In this document: positions 23,315 through 30,001 of the stretch, piece after piece | How the letters are laid out: each line of letters starts with the position of its first letter | Position numbering within the stretch: position 1 is the first letter of the stretch | IMG/VR virus record: IMGVR_UViG_3300025120_000334 | Location: 1 to 30,001 of that record | Direction: 5' to 3' (one strand) | Origin: a virus | DNA: 30,001 nucleotides | Position numbers and translations under genes: made by a program | The notes under the pieces: model-generated | What the model was told of the DNA's origin: nothing | What the model saw: only the letters and a program-made list of their open reading frames with translations | The model's database searches: none

Positions 23315-26068
23315 TTAAGTGCTTAAAAAGTTATATAAAGTATTATTTTTATCAATTAAATTTAAAATAAAATTACCGTTGTTAGTTTTTTGACCATTTA
23401 TTGCTTTCAATTGCAGTGGTGATATATCTGAAATTAATTTTACTATTCTAAGATTAACTGTCGTTATTTTACCATTTTCATAATAAAACTTGATTGAACC
23501 TGTAGATGAAACTGCGCTACTGAAAGAATTGTATATATGGGTAAAGTTATCTAATATTAAAGTATTATCTGATGATTGAAATTTGGAATATATAGTTTTA
23601 TTAGTATTATCTCCAAAATCTATTTCGGCTTTATATAAACTTTTACCTGATGAGTTTTGAGTAACATTTTTGAGATCAAAATTTATATCTGTCCCATCAC
23701 CTGAATAAGTTAAGGTAACAGTTCTGAAAAAACTAGCAGCAGGGAATGAAAGTGACGGTAAAACACAATCTCCGCTACCCGTTAAAAAATTAAAAAATGA
23801 ACTATTTGCAGTACTAGTCCTTTGAGCTTCTGCCTTTACCTGGTTTGTTACCGCCGTTATTGAGGAATTATTTAAGTTACTAAATAAATCGTTTTTAATA
23901 ATTGAAATTTTATTATTAATAATTTTATAATTAAAATAATGTATAACTATTGAATTATTAGTATTTGTATACGTTGTAGTTAAAATATAAGAATCGTCTA
24001 AACTATTATATTTTAAATCACTGTTTACTAACTTATTAATTGTAATACCACCACCAGAATAATTAAAATTAAAAGTATTTAAAAAGTATGAAGAAGTTTC
24101 AGTATTTACAGTACTTATTTCATCAATAATTTTCCTACTGGTATCATATTTATAAAGTTCATATATAAAAGTATTAGACGTACTTACACCGGATAAGCTT
24201 ATATTAAATTTATAAACTGAATTATTATTATAACAATCTTTAGTTATAAATGCAAAGTTAGGGTGTATTAAATCTTTCTTCAAGATTAAAGGTGAACTTG
24301 TTTGACCTATATATTTTTTATCATATTTAAATGAATCTACAACAGTAAACGTACTTAAATCTAAGCTAAAAGTATCTTCATATATATTAATATCTAAAAT
24401 ATTTGAACCGGTAATTTGATTATATAATGTATTGTTAGATGAAAACTTATCATAAATAACATTAAAACTTGAACCTGATAACGGCTTAAGTTCCTTAGTT
24501 ACTACATCTTTTATAAAAATATTTTTATAACTAAAATTTTTATCATGTAATCCGGAAAGGGGGTCAATATCACCATACCTATTTTGTGTTATATCAATTG
24601 TATTACCTGACTTAAAAGTTGAATTATTAATTATATCAATATCAGCAGTATTTCTAATTACCCCTAAATTAGGAATTATTTGTATATATTCATTACCATA
24701 AATATCAGTTTGAATTTTATCAACAGAACCATAATTAATTAAATCATTTAATGTATTTGAAAATTTCCCACCATTAGTTATATCAATCCTTTTATTTTCT
24801 AAGGATTGATATGAATGAAAATAGTGATTTCTTTCATCTGATTTTACTGTATTGCGTGAAGATGATGATGAAATATTTTTATAAGTATTAGAATCAAAAT
24901 AAAAGTTAAATGGATTTTTTCTTTTTGTATTGCTTAAATTTACCACATCACCATACTCAGCGGGGTCAGGAAAAACATAAACATAATTATCAATTAGTTG
25001 CTTCTTGATTCTTCTTATGTATTCACCATCTACTTTTAATATTGAGAATTTAGTAGGATTAAAAAATAGACCAACGCTTCTTTCATAACCGCTCGGTTCC
25101 TTTTCTTTTGCCATAACTGAAGGAAAGTTTATATTAAATAAATTTTTAGCTTTATTTTTGGCTTCAAATAATCTACCAGAAACGTATTCGGTACCGGTAT
25201 TACTCAAATAATAATAGTCCGTACCTACTAAATTTTCAGATAACTCAGCTTCAAATAATACTCTATATGTATCAGTATTATCAGTAATTTTATAATCAAT
25301 AAAATCATCTTTTTTTAATAAACTAGTATTTACTTGATTAAATTCAATAATTAATTTATAGGGATTTAATTCACTAATAGTAATTTTATTATCATTTAAA
25401 ACTTTAATTAAAGCTTGATCAATATCTAAGAAAACGTTAGTATTAATATCATTCGATATATACGTTTCGTTAGAAGGTACTGTGGCAGGATTAACATCGA
25501 AATAATTATTAAATGTATCGTAACCTAACTCAACATCTATTCTAAGAGATGATAATGAAACTATCTCACCTGTATAGTCAGGACTAGAAAAAAAGTTAAC
25601 TATATTGTTCTTAATTTGATCTTTAACACTTAGACTACTACCTCTATCTTTATTTTCTCTTAACTCTTGTTGGAAAGTATTTCTTTTTTCTCTATAATAG
25701 TTTAAAATCTCTACAATTTTAGACCGATAAAATGGTATTATTTTAGATAATGAACTTTCATCATTTAAATCAATTGTATTAAAAAATCTTCTTTGCTCTT
25801 GGGTCGAATATTTTAAAGTTAAATCATTAAAAAAATTTAAATAAATTGCTTTAATATTAACCGAATTATCTTTATTATTACTAAAATCAGTCGCCTTCCA
25901 TTTTTCTAGATATTTTTTATATTGATTAAAATTTTCTAAATCATTTGTATCAATTACCTTTACATAGTTTAAATATTCAATAAAATTGAAAGGGCTACCA
26001 ACATCAAATTTATCGTCAGATAAAGTATTAGTTATGCTATTATTAACTACGTACTCTGTAAACTTCAT
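23315..26068 (-). CDS. Large baseplate-cluster structural protein (917 aa), unidentified
   Basis: A 917-residue Asn/Asp/Ser-rich protein between the gp5-like spike and gp25. Residues 1-130 are charged and helical. Around 325-380 is a distinctive block, V-G-L-F-F-N-P-T-K-F-S-I-L then D-N-Y-V-Y-V-F-P-D-P-A-E-Y-G, which has the look of a conserved structural motif. The second half is beta-rich, and residues about 795-870 contain a PKD-like element (I-D-F-G-D-N-T and, further on, F-T-H-I-Y). Size and place would suit a wedge scaffold protein with the role of T4 gp7 (1032 residues), which is otherwise missing here, but I see no sequence proof. Late-type box six bases upstream. Confidence 0.75.
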   Translation of the reverse strand: MKFTEYVVNNSITNTLSDDKFDVGSPFNFIEYLNYVKVIDTNDLENFNQYKKYLEKWKATDFSNNKDNSVNIKAIYLNFFNDLTLKYSTQEQRRFFNTIDLNDESSLSKIIPFYRSKIVEILNYYREKRNTFQQELRENKDRGSSLSVKDQIKNNIVNFFSSPDYTGEIVSLSSLRIDVELGYDTFNNYFDVNPATVPSNETYISNDINTNVFLDIDQALIKVLNDNKITISELNPYKLIIEFNQVNTSLLKKDDFIDYKITDNTDTYRVLFEAELSENLVGTDYYYLSNTGTEYVSGRLFEAKNKAKNLFNINFPSVMAKEKEPSGYERSVGLFFNPTKFSILKVDGEYIRRIKKQLIDNYVYVFPDPAEYGDVVNLSNTKRKNPFNFYFDSNTYKNISSSSSRNTVKSDERNHYFHSYQSLENKRIDITNGGKFSNTLNDLINYGSVDKIQTDIYGNEYIQIIPNLGVIRNTADIDIINNSTFKSGNTIDITQNRYGDIDPLSGLHDKNFSYKNIFIKDVVTKELKPLSGSSFNVIYDKFSSNNTLYNQITGSNILDINIYEDTFSLDLSTFTVVDSFKYDKKYIGQTSSPLILKKDLIHPNFAFITKDCYNNNSVYKFNISLSGVSTSNTFIYELYKYDTSRKIIDEISTVNTETSSYFLNTFNFNYSGGGITINKLVNSDLKYNSLDDSYILTTTYTNTNNSIVIHYFNYKIINNKISIIKNDLFSNLNNSSITAVTNQVKAEAQRTSTANSSFFNFLTGSGDCVLPSLSFPAASFFRTVTLTYSGDGTDINFDLKNVTQNSSGKSLYKAEIDFGDNTNKTIYSKFQSSDNTLILDNFTHIYNSFSSAVSSTGSIKFYYENGKITTVNLRIVKLISDISPLQLKAINGQKTNNGNFILNLIDKNNTLYNFLST

Positions 26069-26074
26069 ATATAA

Positions 26075-26082
26075 TATTTAAT
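26075..26082 (-). promoter_or_regulatory. Late-promoter-like box ATTAAATA before the 917-residue gene
   Basis: It ends six bases before the ATG, inside the 35-base gap that follows the gp5-like gene. Same variant as before gp48 and gp6. Confidence 0.5.
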
Positions 26083-26103
26083 ATGTTAATTAATATTAGG
26101 GTT

Positions 26104-28455
26104 TTAGCCGGTCAAATTATTAAATGCTGTTTGCATATTATTGATGATCTCCAAACCACTTTTTAATGTATTGAATTGAGGAGTTGCTACAACCCTATCT
26201 GTACCATTAATACCACTATTTTTAGCCGAGTTACGGGTACTTTCATTTGTATCAGTCAATGTTAAAGGTATGTTATTAAATGAGTGTGTATGTGGATAAG
26301 TTGCAACGGTGTCTGGTATTGGTGGTACACCTAAAGCACCACCACTGGCTACTACTGGTAAACTTATAGGTGGCCCTGCGCCGGAACAGAAAGTATTGCC
26401 AGGAATAATTACATGACCTATAGTTTTATTACTCATTACTTGTCCTAAAGTTTGAGTTGTGTTTGTAACTTGTATTTCAGCTGGTGCAGTTACATGCTGT
26501 AAAAATACTTCCCCTTCAACGGATAAACCCCCTCCAATTACTACATTTTTATTAACACCGAGACCACCATCTACTAAAATTTGTCTTTGTCTTTTATTTC
26601 GCAGTTTTAATATTTCGGCACTTATATTAATAACTTTAGCATCTAAATTAATTTCATTTTCCGAACCAACATTAACTTGTTGACCAGCAATATTTGTAAT
26701 ACTACCTGATATATTAGTCGGTCCATAGGACTTAAGATTTAAACCACCAGCCCCTACCATAACATTATACCTGTTATTAACGTTTAAATTATATGTACCT
26801 CCAGGTAAATCTTGTACATCAACATATTCAAGTAAAGGTCCTGAATCACTATTAACATAAGTCGCATTACTACCTACAAGAACTTCATTACTAACTAGTT
26901 TACCAATAGGGTCAAATCTAATACTACCATAATCATTCATTACAGTACCTATATTTTCTAATTTATTTTTGCTAATCTCAATAATTTCACTACCACCTAA
27001 ACCGAAATCTCTTTCTACAAGCATTAAATCGGCTTGAATTTCTAATATTTCTTTATTCAAATTTTTTGGTTGAAAATCCCATGTACCGTCTTGAGTTGAA
27101 GGGCTGTTACCTTCACCGTTAACGAATGTACTGCTTGATTCTGCTGGCCAATTTTCTTTTGTAGTACCAATATTTGAACTAGCAACAGGTTTCGGTTCAA
27201 CTGAACCACCTTGTAAAGTTTTTAAATTATTATCAAAAACTGGTACTCCACCACCTTGAGAGAAACCAGAAATATTAACCCCGGTACCAAAGTAAAAATC
27301 AGGTTGATCTTCAAATTTATTACTATTGTTTAAAGCAAGATATTCATCGGTTTCAACAGGTGGAAATTTAGCAAACGTTCCAGATCTTTCCTGATTTATA
27401 CTATTAAGTCTAATAATAACATCTCCATTTGAAGTTATATTATTATTTTCAGCTCGCTTCCTATCAAATAATTGTTTTATATCCTGTATTACCCCGTATT
27501 TTTGTTTCCAATCATCAAAAAAAGCTTCGTTTAAATTGCCGATTTTTTTATACTTATCTCTTAAAATTATCTCATCATAATTTTTTCCAGTAAACTCATT
27601 TTTAAAACCTTTAACTGTATTAAATTCATCATTAATAACTAATTTTTGATTATTTTTAGTAGCAAGTTCTGAATTTGTATTGTTATTAAACTCTTTGAAT
27701 GAACCTGAATAGTGGGTTAATTTAATTTTTTCATTATGATCAGTATTGTTTATTTCAAAAGTACCACCTTTTTGATTTAGAACATATTTGTTCCTATAAG
27801 TTTGTACGTTATAATCCTCTTCAGTAGAACTACTATCATAATTTTCATATTTTCCAGGGTAATCTACCTCACTATCGTATATACCTTGCCAATCATCTTT
27901 ACCAAATGATGTACCAATTAGAACAGGAAATTGGGTATTACCGTCCCTAAAAAATACATATACGTGAGCACCTACACTTGGAATACCAAACGAGCCTTTT
28001 GCTTTATTCGCGTAAGTATTAGGTTTGTAATTGAAAGAATATGGGTTTATATTATTAACATTATTATTATTATCGCTAAAAGCATCACTTAATCTGAACA
28101 TACTTTGGTCGTATATTTCACCAGAAGAAGTTGAACTATCTGCACTTAAGTTAGTAAAAGAATTTGTATCTGATACAGTAGCTTTATTAGTGTAATTGTT
28201 ATATCTTTTAGATGTATTTTCACTTGTTAAAGGACAACTAACTTCAGCCCATGGTAGTATAGTTTTTAGTTTAGCCATTATAGGTTCTAAATTACCATCG
28301 ATTGATTTAAAGAACTTATCTTTATTATCACCTACCCAATTTTCATATACGGTCGGTGATAAATGTGGTACGAATACTTTAACCCTACCTCTTTTTTGTG
28401 GATCATTATTTTGGACTACTATGCCTAAATATATACTATTAAATTCTTTTTCCAT
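26104..28455 (-). CDS. 5: gp5-like central spike/hub protein, without lysozyme domain
   Basis: A 783-residue spike protein. The N-terminal OB fold starts with M-E-K-E-F-N-S-I-Y-L-G-I-V-V and continues N-N-D-P-Q-K-R-G-R-V-K-V-F-V-P (to about residue 30), as in gp5 and other phage baseplate V/VgrG proteins. About 153-195 follows the conserved G-S-F-G-I-P-S-V-G-A-H-V-Y-V-F-F-R-D-G and P-V-L-I-G pair. The rest is beta-rich and repetitive, ending in a region with P-H-T-H-S-F (His722, His724). No T4-lysozyme-type catalytic segment is present. I choose 28455: the frame extends to ATGs at 28494-28503, but these lie within the preceding gene, whereas 28455 starts at the conserved OB sequence and has AAAGG five bases before it. 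In the virion the trimer pierces the outer membrane. Confidence 0.87.
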   Translation of the reverse strand: MEKEFNSIYLGIVVQNNDPQKRGRVKVFVPHLSPTVYENWVGDNKDKFFKSIDGNLEPIMAKLKTILPWAEVSCPLTSENTSKRYNNYTNKATVSDTNSFTNLSADSSTSSGEIYDQSMFRLSDAFSDNNNNVNNINPYSFNYKPNTYANKAKGSFGIPSVGAHVYVFFRDGNTQFPVLIGTSFGKDDWQGIYDSEVDYPGKYENYDSSSTEEDYNVQTYRNKYVLNQKGGTFEINNTDHNEKIKLTHYSGSFKEFNNNTNSELATKNNQKLVINDEFNTVKGFKNEFTGKNYDEIILRDKYKKIGNLNEAFFDDWKQKYGVIQDIKQLFDRKRAENNNITSNGDVIIRLNSINQERSGTFAKFPPVETDEYLALNNSNKFEDQPDFYFGTGVNISGFSQGGGVPVFDNNLKTLQGGSVEPKPVASSNIGTTKENWPAESSSTFVNGEGNSPSTQDGTWDFQPKNLNKEILEIQADLMLVERDFGLGGSEIIEISKNKLENIGTVMNDYGSIRFDPIGKLVSNEVLVGSNATYVNSDSGPLLEYVDVQDLPGGTYNLNVNNRYNVMVGAGGLNLKSYGPTNISGSITNIAGQQVNVGSENEINLDAKVINISAEILKLRNKRQRQILVDGGLGVNKNVVIGGGLSVEGEVFLQHVTAPAEIQVTNTTQTLGQVMSNKTIGHVIIPGNTFCSGAGPPISLPVVASGGALGVPPIPDTVATYPHTHSFNNIPLTLTDTNESTRNSAKNSGINGTDRVVATPQFNTLKSGLEIINNMQTAFNNLTG

Positions 28456-28465
28456 AATACCTTTA

Positions 28466-28473
28466 TATTTACC
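28466..28473 (-). promoter_or_regulatory. Possible weak late-promoter-like box GGTAAATA before gp5
   Basis: Six of eight bases match TATAAATA, ten bases before the chosen gp5 start, overlapping the stop of the upstream gene. Because a Shine-Dalgarno AAAGG is also present, gp5 may simply be translated from the upstream gene's transcript. Confidence 0.3.
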
Positions 28474-29530
28474 TATATTGTACAAATTTTCCATCATGAT
28501 CAAGTATTACACGCCTACGTTTTGATGGATCATTTACATTATCCTCAGTAACTTCGATTGCGTTATATAATAATATTTCATTAGTGTCGGGATCTCTTAT
28601 GGCTGTCAAATTAGTATAAGATACTGATCGCGTAGGAGTAACTTCTGAAGTTACTAAATCATCTTTTAAAAATTCTAAATAGGTTAAAGTTTCTTCTTCT
28701 TTATCATACCTATTAGTTAAATCAATTTTTCTAGTTACTGGTTCAACTTGGGTAATGGTTTTTATGTTAAACTGGGAACCAGCTATTACTTCTTTATTAA
28801 CTGTAGCTTGTTCTGCAATTTCGACATCAAAAAATGAAAAACTTGGATTAAATGTATCTATTGGACCGTCAACACTATTATTAGATATATCAGTAATCTG
28901 GGTATCAAATATTGATGTTTCACTAACACTATTAAATGATAAATCAAAAATTTTATCTTTTTGTTGTTGCTCTAACAAATTTACAAATGCTAATTGTTTT
29001 TCTGGGCTGAATGTAAAATCTCTTATTTGAGTATTGGATAGTTTATTCATACTACCTAATACATCAATACCACTTTTACCGGCGATAATACCAGCCTCAA
29101 TTTCATCACTTATATCTGAAACCTGGCTAGTTAAAGCAGAATTTAATTTATCACCTAAAGATAAATCATCTAAATTTAATTCTTTAAAATTTTTTGCAAG
29201 ATTTTTAGTAAAATTATTTAAATTTACCCCAATGTTTTCATCGATTAAACCATAAAGTGAATTTAAATTTAAACTACCTAAAGATGGAAATGGTAAACCC
29301 TTTAAAGCATTTGCAAAATTAATACCACCTGTTAACTTCGACAGGTTTAAATTTAAACTAGTACCTATCATACCTTTAATATTACTACCTAAACTACTTG
29401 TTGCAGTATTAATAAGATTAGTTTTTACCATCTTACTTAAGTTTTGGATTTTAGAAGTAGCCACATTTCTTATATTATTAGTAATACTACCAATTATACC
29501 AGAAAAATCTATATTAAGACCGAATGCCAT
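28469..29530 (-). CDS. Unidentified structural or assembly protein upstream of gp5
   Basis: A 353-residue protein. The first 130 residues are Leu/Asn/Gly/Ser-rich, with amphipathic stretches (L-N-L-N-S-L-Y-G-L, N-L-N-N-F-T-K-N-L-A-K-N-F) and no charge clusters. The middle is acidic and helical. The last 120 residues are beta-rich with R-D-P-D-T-N-E-I-L-L-Y-N-A-I-E-V-T and a C-terminal K-R-R-R-V-I-L-D-H-D-G-K-F. It is the first gene of the leftward baseplate operon, directly before gp5, which suggests a spike-associated or hub-assembly function; nothing in the sequence proves it. It is divergent from the TGT-like gene, with 46 bases between starts. Confidence 0.72.
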   Translation of the reverse strand: MAFGLNIDFSGIIGSITNNIRNVATSKIQNLSKMVKTNLINTATSSLGSNIKGMIGTSLNLNLSKLTGGINFANALKGLPFPSLGSLNLNSLYGLIDENIGVNLNNFTKNLAKNFKELNLDDLSLGDKLNSALTSQVSDISDEIEAGIIAGKSGIDVLGSMNKLSNTQIRDFTFSPEKQLAFVNLLEQQQKDKIFDLSFNSVSETSIFDTQITDISNNSVDGPIDTFNPSFSFFDVEIAEQATVNKEVIAGSQFNIKTITQVEPVTRKIDLTNRYDKEEETLTYLEFLKDDLVTSEVTPTRSVSYTNLTAIRDPDTNEILLYNAIEVTEDNVNDPSKRRRVILDHDGKFVQYR

Positions 29531-29535
29531 ATATA

Positions 29536-29543
29536 TATTTACT
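29536..29543 (-). promoter_or_regulatory. Late-promoter-like box AGTAAATA heading the leftward baseplate operon
   Basis: Two mismatches to TATAAATA; it ends five bases before the ATG at 29530. It overlaps by one base the -35 box of the rightward early-type promoter. Confidence 0.5.
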
Positions 29544-29570
29544 TGATATACCTATTTCTGTCTATATAAT
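29543..29570 (+). promoter_or_regulatory. Sigma70-like (early) promoter TTGATA-N16-TATAAT for the TGT-like gene
   Basis: TTGATA at 29543-29548, 16 bp, perfect TATAAT at 29565-29570, then six bases to the ATG at 29577. The architecture matches that of the dUTPase promoter, including the near-absent leader. Confidence 0.72.
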
Positions 29571-29576
29571 TAATGT

Positions 29577-30001
29577 ATGTTAGTATCACATGAAAGTCCG
29601 ATTAGTATTTTAGATAAATCTCAAACATATAATGATTATGATTATGCTCTTGTGCATTTATTCGAAACCCACCCTCAATATTATGACTATTTTAAAAATA
29701 GTGTTAAACTAGGTAGAGAAGTCCTTTTAGATAATAGTATTTTCGAACTTGGAGAATCATTTGAGCCAGGTAAGTTTGCTAAATATGTTAAAGAATTAAA
29801 ACCTTCTTATTATATTGTACCAGATGTACTAGAAGATGGTTATGCAACTATTAAAAGTTTTCATGAGTTTACTAATAAGTATGCAAAGTTACCCGGTTTA
29901 AAGATAGGAGCAGTTCAAGGTAAGACATATGATGAAATAGTAGATTGTTATAACTATATGTCGGAAAATGCTGATTATATTGCAATCAGTTTCGACTTTA
30001 G
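29577..30001 (+). CDS. TGT/DpdA-like guanine transglycosylase family protein, 3' end cut by window edge
   Basis: 141 residues are visible before the right edge. It resembles the TIM-barrel of tRNA-guanine transglycosylases and their DNA-modifying DpdA relatives. L-L-D-N-S-I-F-E-L-G-E (about 46-56) fits the place of the D-S/N-G-x-F segment that carries the nucleophilic Asp. Y-Y-I-V-P-D-V-L-E-D-G (about 75-85) and K-I-G-A-V-Q-G-K-T-Y-D-E-I (about 108-120) fit the following strands, the V-Q-G being a typical TGT element. I-A-I-S-F-D-F lies at the cut. These enzymes exchange guanine for a 7-deazaguanine in tRNA or DNA; in phages this can protect DNA from restriction. Zinc ligands would lie beyond the edge. 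The reading frame is firm; the family call is moderate. ATG at 29577 follows an early-type promoter; the ATG at 29573 gives only a short frame. Confidence 0.6.
   Translation, partial: MLVSHESPISILDKSQTYNDYDYALVHLFETHPQYYDYFKNSVKLGREVLLDNSIFELGESFEPGKFAKYVKELKPSYYIVPDVLEDGYATIKSFHEFTNKYAKLPGLKIGAVQGKTYDEIVDCYNYMSENADYIAISFDF

Noticed and set aside
28456-28503. Upstream ATGs adding 16 residues to the gp5-like protein
   Set aside because: They lie inside the preceding gene and add sequence before the conserved OB-fold start; the ATG at 28455 has AAAGG at good distance.
28196-28525. Plus-strand frame opposite the start of gp5
   Set aside because: Shadow frame over the well-supported OB-fold coding region and the junction of two minus-strand genes.
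1-30001. CRISPR array, integrase, insertion sequence or tRNA genes
   Set aside because: None seen on reading either strand; repeats found are coding repeats only.

Overview
The window is a stretch of the genome of an AT-rich, T4-like contractile-tailed phage. Almost every base is coding, genes overlap by stop/start sharing (TAATG, TAGTG, TTAA), and the recognisable products are T4-type baseplate, tail-tube, packaging and replication proteins. The strong A+T bias, the small dUTPase and SET-domain genes and the NATAAATA-like late promoters resemble marine T4-like myoviruses (cyanophage or pelagiphage type). The host is not shown by the sequence; a SAR11-like or similar low-GC marine bacterium is an inference. 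No tRNA, rRNA, CRISPR array, insertion sequence or integrase was seen, and no stretch over 300 bases lacks a gene.

Layout. (1) 1-7957, plus strand: tail-tube/baseplate core. It holds the end of a tail-tube-fold protein, a hydrophobic repeat-rich tape-measure candidate, an unidentified protein, a gp26-like hub assembly protein, gp48 (tube cap), gp53 (wedge), a gp27-like hub protein and an unidentified protein. (2) 7954-8412, minus: a lone small-terminase (gp16-like) gene. (3) 8472-10387, plus: an early-type operon of dUTPase, a SET-domain protein, two tiny basic ORFs and the gp44 clamp loader. (4) 10384-10968, minus: a lone unidentified late gene. (5) 11038-20211, plus: large Asn-rich virion or adhesion proteins ending in two tandem Cys-rich fibres with S74-type self-cleaving chaperone domains. 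(6) 20213-29530, minus: the outer baseplate and spike module, made of a PKD-domain protein, gp6, gp25, a 917-residue structural protein, the gp5-like spike and a 353-residue unidentified protein. (7) 29577 to the right edge, plus: start of a protein with tRNA-/DNA-guanine transglycosylase-like signatures.

Regulation. Ten genes that open transcription units, or could, have a box ending in TAAATA (three are exactly TATAAATA) only 5-10 nt before the start codon. The two rightward genes that begin early-type units (dUTPase and the TGT-like gene) instead have TTGAAT/TTGATA-N16-TATAAT, with the -10 box 6-8 nt before the ATG. Both classes would give leaderless or nearly leaderless mRNAs, whereas several internal genes have clear Shine-Dalgarno sequences or coupled starts. 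Three convergent junctions have overlapping or abutting stop codons and no terminator hairpin, so antisense read-through between early and late units is likely.

Together the genes build the baseplate (gp5, gp6, gp25, gp27-like, gp48, gp53), the tube/tape-measure assembly and host-recognition fibres, plus fragments of DNA packaging (gp16) and replication/nucleotide metabolism (gp44, dUTPase). The SET-domain protein and the TGT-like protein are the main candidates for modification functions.
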